A program made the translations under genes and the position numbers. A stretch of 64,000 nucleotides of DNA from Volvariella volvacea V23 (Eukaryota > Basidiomycota > Agaricomycetes > Agaricales > Pluteaceae), in NCBI GenBank assembly GCA_000349905.1, contig KB722746.1:432273-496272 (forward strand), read 5' to 3'. Positions 1 to 9,704 of this stretch are shown piece by piece. The notes under the pieces are model-generated. The model ran no database searches and was not told the origin of the DNA. It saw only the letters and a list, made by a program, of their open reading frames with translations. Positions within the stretch are counted from its first letter, which is position 1. Each line of letters starts with the position of its first letter.

Positions 1-169
1 TCCATCCCATCTCTCGCAATTGTGTCGTTTCTATTTCTGTTGTCTTGTTTCTATTTTTGGTCGTGCGGGGAAGCGAGCTTCTTTGTGGTCGTGCAACGAT
101 CCCTACTTTGTGTTGTGTGTGCTGGGCGGAATGAAGAGCTAACGCGATCGCTCTTTGCTCCCTCTATAG

Positions 170-1388
170 CTAAAAACTTTATCAAATCCCTCTTGAGTCC
201 CGATCCAAGCACAAGACCGACCGCAGCCCAAGCCTTATCCGATCCCGTGCGTGTCCTTCTCTCCATTCCCTGCCCCCCCTCCCCTCCCCGTCCCCGTCCT
301 CCTTCCCCGCCCTCCCATCATCAGCTGCTCACTTACTGACCCCCTTTCTGCTGCAGTGGCTAACAACGCACGCACCCTCGACCGAACACGACCTCTCGGA
401 AGGCCTCAAATCGACCTTCAACCCGCGGCAGCGCTGGCGCTCCGCCATCACCTCCGCCCGCGTCCTGGGCAAGTTTGGGAGCCTCCAGGAGAAGATCCGG
501 ATGGCGGGCGCGAGCGGGTCGAGCGTGGACATCTTTCGAGACGACGACGACGACGCGGCGAGCGTGTTGAGTGGCGAGAGTGCCGAGGTCGGAGAGGAGG
601 TGGGTGGTGTGGGCGCGGGCGTGGGTGTGGGTGTGGGAGCAGGAGAAGGGAGGAGGGTGGCGAGGAGCGCGACGACGCCGAGTGTGGGCTCGGGTGGTGC
701 GCGCGCGCTCGAGAGCCGGACGTCGACATATGCCGATGCTCTGCCAACGCCATCCGCACCAGCACCAGCAGCGCTAGCGGCGGGTGGGTCAACCACAGCA
801 CCTAGCGTCGCACGGCGCACAGCACCAGACCACGAGGCGCCAGCCTCCGCCGCCGCACTGAGCGAGACGCTCTCGCCCTACATCGTCGTCTCGTCCCTCT
901 CGCCTTCGACGTCAAGCTCACCCTCGAGCTCGCCGTCGGTCATATCGTCGGCCGTGCCCTCCCCGACGACGGTCACGTCGCCCTCGATCGCCTCTGCCTC
1001 TGTCTCTGTCTCTGCCTCCGTGCAGGCGTCGCCTCAGCCACAGGCGGCGCTCAAGTCCGCAGCTGCTGCTGCTGCTCCCATGTCGTCGTCGTCAACTCCA
1101 CCAGCACAGGCCTCCTCCTCGTCCACGTCTACATCCACAACACCGGCCACAACAGTTGCAACCGCACCCGCACCCGCACCCGCACCCGCACCCGCACCTC
1201 CGGCCACACCCCCGCATCACGCACAAGACGAAGACGACGACAGCGACCCCAAGTTCCCGGGGTCGTTCGAGCCCGATACCCACCACCACCACCATCATCA
1301 CCACCATCACCACGGACACGGGCATGGCGAGTTTTTGCCGCTCCATGTGGTGGGGTGGTTGTTGAGAAAGTTGAATCTTGGCCAATGA
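170..1388 (+). CDS. Calmodulin-dependent-type Ser/Thr protein kinase, C-terminal part (5' end outside window)
   Basis: Two exons are visible: about 170-246 and 357-1388, joined in phase 0 across a 110-base intron (GTGCGT...CTGCAG). The junction reads ALSDP then WLTTHAPST, which is the end of a kinase domain (subdomain XI, DPSTRPTAAQAL followed by HPWL-like residues). Next comes a helical stretch (LKSTFNPRQRWRSAITSARV) like the autoinhibitory and calmodulin-binding region of fungal CaM kinases. The remaining ~270 residues are low complexity: Ser/Ala-rich, a Pro-Ala dipeptide run coded by a CCCGCA minisatellite near 1167-1197, and a run of 11 histidines near the C terminus. The catalytic core lies upstream of the window, so the CaMK subfamily is inferred from the C-terminal arrangement. 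The acceptor at 169 is tentative. Confidence 0.75.
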
Positions 1389-1789
1389 GTCTGGTTTTCT
1401 GGGGGGCATTGTGCGTGAAGAGGGTGGGTGAAAGGGGACAGAAAGTATAATGAGGTGTGGTATGTTATGGACCTATGGTTGACATATAGTATGGTATGGT
1501 ATAGGGCTTTTTCAGTTGTTATACATTTGCTGGTTTTAGTCTGGTTTGGTGTATTGGGCAATGTTAGTTGTTGGCATATAAATGCTCTTTCAGTGTGCTG
1601 GTTTTATGTTGGTCCTGGACTGCACTTTGACTCAAATTCACCATTTTGTTGCTTGTGCTCTAATGCAAGATTATCAGAAGTAAACTAGATGTCTGATACA
1701 TACCATAATAGCAATCAAAGTGATTTATGTCGCTTGCCTATTCCCACAAAAAGATGTTATTAAATGCTATTCAAGTACATGAGATAACA

Positions 1790-2518
1790 TGTTGGGGAAA
1801 AAGCGAATACTCAGATTCTATTCCCAAGCGAAGAATAGTAAGTAAGGGGGTGTAAAGAAGAGACTAGCTCATAGTCGCTTACCTATTCCCAAGCAAAGAA
1901 TCTTTAAAGCTGGGGAATAGGTGGCGAGAGCAGTACAGTATATATACTACTCAAAGGTAAATAAAGGTAAATAAAGGGATATAATCTCCTGGGTGAGGAG
2001 AAGTGGGGGGGTAGGAATGAAAGTAACAAAGTGGGAGTCCTGAGTGAAGAGTGTAATGCACAGACCAGGAGACGCATAAGCTGGGTCGGCATGTACACGT
2101 AAGCCCGTGTCATGCACAGTAAATGTGGGAGGGGACGGAGTCATATGAAATCATAATTGGTCGTCTGACTCGACACATGTTCATCTAGAACAAGGTCGGA
2201 TCATTGGACCGAAACAAAGGGCATGTCATAAATGGGAGTACGGAGATGGGTAAAGGGGGAACGGGTATCAGGTAAGCAGATGTATGTAGGTAAGGGTGAT
2301 GTGTAAGAGAGGAAATGGGGTAATGTGTATTATGTATCAAAGATATAATAAAAGGGTGTTTCGGAAGAAGAAAGAAAAGGGAAATGAGATAAGAGAGATG
2401 CTTGGGGGGTGTCAAGGTAGGTGTAAGCGCTTGGTGAGCGCTTGTTGATGAGGTGTAGACGCTTGGTGGGCGTCAAGGTGTCGGGCGTTTATGTCGAGGG
2501 CTCTTACGAGCCCTGACA
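1790..2518. mobile_element. Solo LTR of an LTR retrotransposon, 729 bp, with 5-bp target-site duplication
   Basis: The element starts TGTTGGGG and ends CCCTGACA (TG...CA termini). It is flanked by the direct repeat TAACA at 1785-1789 and 2519-2523. The empty site is visible in the second NLR copy: the reverse complement near 24241-24260 runs uninterrupted through TACATGGGATGAACACTTGTC, so the insertion is real and postdates the duplication. Inside are a TATATATACT stretch near 1938, AATAAA-like signals near 1968-1978, and short GCTTGGTG/GGCGTC repeats near 2430-2480. No gag or pol remains, as expected after LTR-LTR recombination. The superfamily cannot be told from the LTR alone. Confidence 0.88.
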
Positions 2519-2828
2519 TAACACTTGTCTGTTTCTAGCAAGAAAAAATATCTATGCTGAAAAACAGAAAGTGATTATACATCTCAGAGAACAATATGTA
2601 TCAAAAAGAGGAGAAATGAGGAGAACAATATCATGAGCAGCAAAGTAAATGCAGAGTAGCTAAGATGATGAAAATAATATTGAAGAAAAATAGTAAAAGA
2701 ACAATGAAAAATGCATAATTGGAAAAATGATGGAAGGAACAATGGGTACAATAAAAAAAGTACAATAGGAAACATAATCAAAGAATGGACAATAGTTGTA
2801 GAAGAAAAAAAGTTGTAAGATACAATAT

Positions 2829-5656
2829 TTACAGAAAAGAAAAGCAGTCAGAAAAATATATATAGCAGAGTGATAAAAGAACTAAGATAAAAGCCATTAT
2901 AAGTGTTTTTATGATAGTGTGTCTTCTTTGCATTTTGTCAATCTCTCCAAGAGATTGCAAACATTCTGCTGAACCCAACTGATATCCAATCTGATCAAAT
3001 TGAATTTGAGCCTTTGTAAGTTTTTCCACTGCATCAGTGTACTTGTTTTGCATTATATCAATAATTCCAAGAAGTTGCAAACAATGTGCTGAATCAAACT
3101 GATATCCAATCNNNNNNNNNNNNNNNNNNNNNNNNNNNNNNNNNNNNNNNNNNNNNNNNNNNNNNNNNNNNNNNNNNNNNNNNNNNNNNNNNNNNNNNNN
3201 NNNNNNNNNNNGTAACACTTTGCATTATATCAATATCTCCAAGAAATTGCATACACTTTGCTTCTATCTCCAGATTTTTCTCTTTTTTACTTTTAGCTAT
3301 TAAATTTATAAGCTCTGCTTTGGCTTTTTCAATTTTGCCATTCTTTTTTTAGCATTAAACAGTATGTTAATCTATATTGAAGATTCTCATCTTGCTGAAT
3401 TAATCCATTAATCAATTTGTAGCTTGGTTGCATATCCAATTGGTAATCTATTACTGCTATTGCAAATTTTGTGTTTTTTAAGAAATTTTGTTTATACAGT
3501 ATAATGGCTAGTGCTTCCATATTTGCCAAATGGCTTTTCAAGTTCATTGCACTTTTCCAAGATGGTGACTTCTTATAGTTAACCATTATTTCATCATATT
3601 CTGCCTTTAAGTTATAAAAATGCTTAATATTTTGCCATGGCTGTTTTTTGGTATATTCAGCAATTGGTGCCAATAATTTATACTTTTCACCATAATTGAT
3701 ATTTTGCATGAGCCCAAAACTACATAGTATTTCAATTGCTGTGGTAACATTTTCATTTTTTAGCCACTTTTGTAACTTTTCTGATTCATCTAACCATCCA
3801 TTTGGCAATAATGCAACTATGTATAATATCTCTTGACATATTATTTTATATTTTTCATCCAACATGTCAATTGAGTACTGAATTGATTTGTTAACACTAT
3901 TAATTCTGGTTGCTTCAGCTCCTTGCTGCCTTAGCATTTCTATGCTATCTGTATCCCATTTTTTCAATAATGCTTTATCTGAAATTCTTCTGGCTAATAC
4001 AGCCATTAATTTGATTGCCAATGGCATATATTCCACTTTTTCCAGTAGCATTTCTCCCTCTGGTGAAATATCTCTTGCACTGTCTTTAATGTATAATTTT
4101 GCTGCAGATTCTGGACTTAATGGCTTTAAAGCTATTTCTTTCCACATTATAGTCAATGGAAAGCTTGAATGTCTGGTTGTAATAATTAATGAAACTTCTG
4201 TTGCAGCTAATCTGCTTAAAATATCTTCAAATTTACTAGTATCACTACCTGAATAACAGGTCTCAAAATTGTCCAATATTAATAATGATGGCTTTTTATG
4301 TGCCAAGATTACAGATAGTTGCTTTAACATATCTGAATCTGGCTTTTCAATACCACCAATTATAAACAATAATGCTTGCAATAGATATTCTGGAGAGGTG
4401 CAACTCTCACAAGAGAGAAACCATTGGCAAGAATAATGTTCTAGAATCTGTGGATGATGAAGAATAGCATGTGATAATGCAGTTTTTCCAATACCACCAG
4501 CACCCCAAATTGCTAAATGAGAAGCTGTATCTGAAATTAGTATATTAACTGCATTATTGATTTCTGTTTCTCTTCCAATGATATCTGGTTTTTGTGGCAA
4601 AGAACCTGTAATTCTAATAGTTTTCTTGTTAAATTGATCATGAATTTAACAATAATATATACATACTGCATGTTAAACTGAGGTAATTTGTCTTGATTAA
4701 TGATAGAATTTTTTGTTAGCATAATAAAAAGCTAAGTAAAAATACATCATACCAGCAATTAATAAAGAGTTATCACTACTGGGTTGTGTATAAGTTGCAG
4801 GGGCAAAAATAGACCCTGGATCTGAATTGTATACTAACAGTTTAATGAGACTTTAAAAGACTTATATTGAGATAAAATACAGTATATACTCATATGAATT
4901 ACTCCACTTATAATACCCACAAAAATAGACAGGACTAAAAGATAAAATATGGGCTTGATAACTCCAATAATGGTAGCCAGTAAGCAGCTGTTTACAATCT
5001 AGCAATCATATGCAGAGAAGCTTACCTTGGGTGTCATAATCATATGTAATTATATCTCAATATGTAACAATTTCAGTTAATCAAAACTCTTCTGTAAGAG
5101 TAAAATATACATATAACATTGTTAGTCAAAGATTATATATACTTGAACATTAAGATGCAACTGATAGCATACCTTGATATATGACTACTCCTCTGTTGTT
5201 GTTTATAACCTTTCCTGGCCCATTAACTGTCATATTTGTATTGGGAAAGAAATTGGCTATAGAGGAATACATAAGTGTGGGCTCATATAAAAAAAAACGT
5301 CATACCATCATTTCCTTGTTCTTCACTTGTTGGCTCATGGAACTGATTAGTTTCGGTTGCTGAATAACCAACATTATCACCACTAATTTAATGGTTGAGG
5401 AAGTAGCTTATACTTACCATGCTCTTCTTGAGCTTTCGTGGCGGGGTCATCAAAGATAAGAGTCGGGTCGTGAATTTTAAAGTCACGTCAGTGCAACTTT
5501 GAGTACATCAACGATACGCAGATACTCACCCTCTCCGGCGTTTACACCAGCGTCACGATTCTCGCTCTGAAGGGACATCGGATTATCATGGATACGCAGA
5601 TGCTCACTCTCTCCGGCGTTTCCACCAGCATCATGATTCTCGTTCTGAAAGGACAT
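2829..5656 (-). CDS. NLR-like STAND protein: N-terminal beta motif, NB-ARC, TPR repeats, C-terminal transmembrane segment (copy 1)
   Basis: The body spans 4604-3329 in one long frame. It contains the P-loop GAGGIGKT, a kinase-2 motif LLILDNFETC, an RNBS-B-like LIITTRH and a GLPL-like MPLAIKLM, in NB-ARC order. After a frame break at a run of seven T at 3344-3350, the frame continues into TPR-like repeats of about 40 residues (CLQxLGxIDxMQ...DAVEKLTKAQIQFD), broken by the N gap. It ends in a hydrophobic segment (IMAFILVLLSLCYIYF). Upstream short exons include 5173-5256, encoding a Gly/Asn-rich motif (FFPNTNMTVNGPGKVINN), and a tandemly duplicated first-exon sequence starting at ATG 5656. By family analogy it is a STAND NTPase of fungal innate or allorecognition type, possibly membrane-anchored. 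The body is strikingly AT-rich. The exact 5' exon chain is unresolved, and the frame break may be a sequencing error or real decay. Confidence 0.7.
3112..3211. other. Assembly gap (100 N) inside the TPR repeat region
   Basis: A run of exactly 100 N interrupts the tandem TPR-coding repeats. Its round size suggests an unknown gap length, so the number of TPR units in copy 1 is unknown. Confidence 0.95.
5173..5256 (-). other. 28-codon exon encoding a short Gly/Asn-rich beta-type N-terminal motif
   Basis: The exon is bounded by acceptor CTCTATAG and donor GTATGC. It encodes a peptide with NFF, NGPGKVINN and GVVIYQ. The other NLR copy has a same-length counterpart at 22026-22109 with NFFSGANVNVGPEARIINN. 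Conserved length, FF, VxGP and INN positions argue for a functional module preceding the NB-ARC. Short motifs of this type precede NOD domains in fungal NLRs and some act as amyloid signalling motifs. That role here is inference. Confidence 0.6.
5501..5656 (-). repeat. 78-bp tandem duplication covering the NLR start codon
   Basis: Two consecutive 78-base units (5579-5656 and 5501-5578) each start with ATGTCC and encode related 26-residue peptides, MSFQNENHDAGGNAGE and MSLQSENRDAGVNAGE. The second NLR copy has a single unit at 21700 (MSSQSENRNAIVNAED). The duplication is in frame and doubles the candidate start codon. Confidence 0.75.
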
Positions 5657-6070
5657 TGGATTTGATATTTGCAACCGTAGTTCTCTGGTCGATGGATGGA
5701 AATGAGAGCTTTGCGACAAAGACGCGGGCTCGAGCTATGGTGGCGGACAAAGGTAGAGTGCAAGTGTTGGATGCACAGCACGTACCACGCACCACGAGGC
5801 ACCACCCAACACAGCTACCGCGTGCCGCTTTGGACTCGATCTGGGTGTCACGTAACGAATGGCCGGCCCGGACGACACTCCGCAGGCGTGGTGGAATGGA
5901 CCAGCCGAATTGCGTTTGTGAAACGGGCGAGGACGGGCTGTCCACCATACACCGCGTCGTCTCTGGACAGCATGCCGGGATACTCAGAGCTTACGGGTAC
6001 AATGGGCAACGCAACGGGGTTACCATGCTTTTCAGAAACGTGAGCAAACACACCAGATCGTGACACACAA

Positions 6071-6905
6071 AACACAATCTGAGGCGATGCCGTGCTATGG
6101 AGCAATTTACGCTCACCTACGTGATCTTTTCTCAGTCCTATGATTCCTGTTCTTTGTTTCCAATCTGGACTCAACCCGCTTATCGCACTTTTGCTTCACA
6201 AACCCAAAGGAAAAGAGGGAGGACAAATGATCGAAATCGATAAACAATGGAGTCAAAGCGTGGGCGTGGACATGACGAAATGCCTCGTGGGTGTCACAAT
6301 CGGATGTCGAGGTCTCGATTACAGTTTGAGTTTGTTTGAACGAAGATTCAACAATAAATCTGCGGCGGATTAGACCCGAAGGTTGAAGATTCCAACACCG
6401 GAACGCGTTGGGATGGCTTGTGTATATTGGCCAATAAACCGGGATATGCCACGAACGGCGACCACAGTCGTGCGAAGAGGTCTCGCATTGTCCAAAAAAT
6501 TGAACTGAAGATCGAATATAGTTGTTGAAATGTTCACAAGGTTCTAGTCCTTGCGTCGATACATTCAATGTCAAGCTGAAGAACAGTGATCGAGTGGGCA
6601 GCAGTATAGGATATATAGAACCTAAAAGTGAACGTCTTTTTGAACTGTTGTCCCTTGAAACTAGTACGACCACATCAAACACTGAGTATACGTCCATCTC
6701 AGCTCGCTAACCGGAGAGCATCGGCTTCATCCACGACCACGCATCCTACCTCGTCCCACGAGGCGTTATCAAATGCAATGACGAACCACAATGAGACAGT
6801 CCAGAAAACAGCACTGCCTCAGCCAAATGCAATGCAGGCAACGCACGCGCGGCGATGACAACGCCTAGGACAGCTTATGTAAATTTACAAATATGGAAGC
6901 TTACG
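6071..6905. other. Interval between NLR promoter and dehalogenase; no gene recognised
   Basis: A minus-strand open frame of 194 codons covers 6113-6697 but resembles nothing I recognise. Its composition and arginine-rich tail do not make a convincing case for a gene. Short plus-strand frames also occur. The 3' ends of the dehalogenase transcript and upstream sequence of the NLR probably fall here. Confidence 0.4.
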
Positions 6906-8005
6906 TCATTCAAGAGCTGTCTTCGCAGCAGCGAGCATCTGCGCAATCTCGACAAACGAGCCAGCCACCACATCCACCTCCCCGCCTTGGTCTTTGCTCT
7001 TCACGACCTCTCCTTTGGTCTCCAGCTCCGGATCCTCACCTGCGCGAGGGACATAGATGGTCTTCATCCCGACTGATGCAGCACCGCGGAGGTCCCAGAT
7101 GTGTGCGGCCACCATTGCGATTTTGGAAGGGGGGAGGGAGAGGTGTTTGGCTGCCGAGAGATAGACCTTGGGGTCCCTGGGAGGTCATTAGATTTGGGCT
7201 TGTGAGAGTGGGAGGATGGTACACACGGTTTGAATGTTGAGAAGAGTTCGGTGGAGAATACGACGTCCCAGCCCAGGGGAGATCGGCATCCTTGGCCTGC
7301 ATGAATGGAGTGATATATCGCTTGGGCTATGGAGAGTATAATGCAGATATGTACCATGCCAACCAAGAGACGGATGTTCCCGTTTGACAGAGCACCGACG
7401 AGCTTCTGCTTCTCGAGCGCATACAGCCCTTCACTGGAATCAGGCCAGCCTACGCTGCATGCTCAACAACGCACGACATCCAGAATTGCATAGCGTCGCA
7501 CCTTGGATAGTGCGCCACGCATGAACTAAATAGCCCTTCTCCTTCTCATCGAAATAGGATGCCAAGTGCCCCCACTGCTCTGATTGCAGCATCTGATCCA
7601 GATACTGTCAAACGTACGCGTTTGGAGTGAGATCTTCAGCAGCAGCCCTACCTGTCGATGGACCTCGTCGGTATTAACCGTTCCTCCCTTTCCAGCAGCA
7701 ACACCCTTGCTACACGACCCTCCATAAGCACACGCAGCACCAGCAGTGCCAACCAAAACGGAACATACGTATGCGCATAATAGTGCTGCCTCCACTCGTC
7801 AGCAAACGCGGGCCAGTCAACCCGCTCTACACACCAGCCGCGAGATTCAACACACACCAGCCAGTCATCGTCAATACGGATGTGGAGGAACCGGACCTGC
7901 AACGCCCTTGCGCTGCGCAAACTCCCTCAGCGCCCTCTCGATGCTCGACCTCCAATCGGTGACGGTCCCGAAGACGTCAAACAGAAGCGCTTCGACTTGG
8001 TCCAT
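6906..8005 (-). CDS. Haloacid dehalogenase (HAD, type II), copy A
   Basis: The gene begins at 8005 with MDQVEALLFDVFGTVTDW, where the first Asp of DVFGT is the HAD nucleophile. It runs through about seven small introns. Recognisable exons encode VDWPAFADEWRQHYYAH, TVNTDEVHRQ, motif II ALSNGNIRLL, the motif III lysine in STFKPDPKVYLSAAKHL, and motif IV MVAAHIWDLRGAASVGMKT. The last exon ends at 6906. The family (L-2-haloacid dehalogenase type) hydrolyses small 2-haloacids or acts on related phosphoesters. The usual SN before the WD motif reads AH here, so the true substrate is open. A paralogue with the same exon layout lies directly upstream on the same strand. Confidence 0.85.
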
Positions 8006-8439
8006 GCCTAGTATCGTCTCTTCCTCGCTCTTGCTCTTGTCCGGGTGTGGATTGGTATTGGCCTATGATAGCACCACCACGGCCAGCCAGCTGTTTTAGG
8101 CACTATCAAGCGCGTGACTGCTAGTAAACTACTTGATAAGCTGTATATTCAAAGTGATTTATAAGAATCTGGGGAAGCGTTGATGGGAGTGCTGATGGTC
8201 GGGGCTCCGAAGCGGGTTTCCGTGTCTTCTGCCGGATTGAATTGAGATCGCCGGAGCTGGAGCCTGGAGGAGAGTTGTACTTACATGCGTAGCAGCACGT
8301 AGCCTGGAAGCGTCCCATCTTTTGAGTTCAAGATTGGACGCGGAGGACAGCAGGGGTGTGTCGTGTCGGTTTGAATCCGTGGTTATACAGCATAGCGATT
8401 TATTTATTCTTCGAGTTGTACTAGCTATTGTATACAGCA
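8006..8439. other. Spacer between the two dehalogenase genes
   Basis: This 434-base interval holds the promoter of copy A and the 3' end of copy B. Minus-strand frames here are short and unlike known proteins. No repeat was seen. Confidence 0.5.
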
Positions 8440-9549
8440 TCACGATCTCTCCTTAATCCTCTCAAAATACTCCGCGACCTCCACGAACGACTTGGCGACG
8501 AAATCTACCTCCCCGCCTTCCTCCTTCGTCTTGATAATCTCCCCCTTTGCCTCAAGCTCCTTATCCTCCCCTACGCGGGGCACATAGACCGTTTTCATGC
8601 CCACCGCGGCCGCGCCCCGGAGGTCAAAGATGTGCGAGGCGATCATGGCGCATTTGGACGGCGGGAGAGAGAGGTGCTTGCACGCCGAGAGGTAGACGGC
8701 TGGGTTTCTGAACCGGGCAGGGCCGATCAGAGCGGGACGGAGATGGAGCGTGTGGTGAGCGCTTACGGTTTGAATGTGCCAAAGAGCTCGGTGGAGAATA
8801 TGACGTCGAAGGGAAAGTCAGAGTGGCGGGCCTGGATGAGTATGATTGGCGTTGGTCGTGATCAGACTGGGTGTGGATGGAGGCGTACCATGTCGACGAG
8901 GAGTCTGACGTGTCCGTTGGACAATGCACAGAGAAGCCTCTGCTTTTTTAGTGCGTGTAGCCATGGTGTCACGTCTGGGAAGCCTATTGTTCGTTTGCTC
9001 AATGGATGCACCGGATCGTCATGATGTGGGGAAACGCATACCGTGTATGTAATGCCAGGCTTGAGTTAGGTACACTCTATCATTCTCCTCGAAATAGTGA
9101 GCCAAGTGGGACCACTTGGGCGATTGCAACATCTGGTCGAGGTACTGCGGGTGCGTGTTAGATGCTTGGGGCTGGGATGTCATTGAGACTGAGACGAGCT
9201 ACCTGGCGATGAACTTCGTCTGTGTTGATGGTACCTTCACCTCCACCCGCGATTTTCTTGCTGAGATATCCACCTGTCAACCTGTCGATCGAGGAATGGG
9301 AGAAGCGAAGGCGTACGTGTGGTAGTAATACCAATCTCTCCATTCATCGACAAAACCAGGCCAGTCGACTTGTTCTACGTGAGACACACCAATCCCGTTC
9401 ACTGAGAAAGAGCAAGCAACAAAAGTCATAGCCCACACACCTTGAATGCCCTTCCGCTCACCAAACTCTTTCAGCTCCCTCTCGATACTCGTCCTCCAGT
9501 CTCCACACGTCCCAAACACGTCAAAAACGTAGGCTTCAACTTGGTCCAT
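8440..9549 (-). CDS. Haloacid dehalogenase (HAD, type II), copy B
   Basis: The gene starts at 9549 with MDQVEAYVFDVFGTCGDW (nucleophile Asp in DVFGT) and ends at 8440. The exons mirror copy A: VDWPGFVDEWRDWYYYH, GTINTDEVHRQ, ALSNGHVRLLVDM, and a last exon with MIASHIFDLRGAAAVGMKT followed by an acidic, Lys-rich tail. The matching exon order shows a tandem duplication. The residues SH precede the motif IV Asp where bacterial enzymes have SN. It is a cytosolic HAD hydrolase by family, and its substrate cannot be told from sequence. Confidence 0.86.
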
Positions 9550-9704
9550 GATTCACAGCTGACGGCAGCGCAATGATAACCAACGAGTGTGGGGAAATGA
9601 TGGGGAATATTCGAGCTACTTATGCAGGACCTGGGGTGTGTGCCCCTATCATTTGATCCATTGATGGACCGGGTTCCGTTCCGGTCCCGATCCCGGCAAA
9701 CAAG

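Larger units (their letters stand above)
1545..6070 (-). repeat. Segmental duplication block, copy 1 (NLR gene plus flanks), inverted relative to 21330-24503
   Basis: Read on the minus strand, this block matches 21330-24503 on the plus strand from promoter through gene to about 600 bases of 3' flank. The far end at 1545 (TTTGGTGTATTGGGCAATG) matches the reverse complement of the sequence ending near 24503, and both flanks diverge immediately beyond. The promoter side still aligns near 5830-6050 (GAGTCCAAAGCGGCACGCG is shared with about 21518-21536). Copy 1 is longer because a solo LTR sits in it and because copy 2 has lost intron/exon sequence. No terminal inverted repeats or target-site duplication were found at the block edges. 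Confidence 0.8.

Noticed and set aside
1790..2518. A protein-coding gene in the open frames of this stretch
   Set aside because: The frames are short and lie within a solo LTR with clear termini and target duplication.
5656..6063. Plus-strand 135-codon frame
   Set aside because: It is the antisense shadow of the NLR first exon and promoter, both of which align with copy 2 in the other sense.
6113..6697. Minus-strand 194-codon frame
   Set aside because: No recognisable motif and no matching frame near the other NLR copy; open by chance is more likely.
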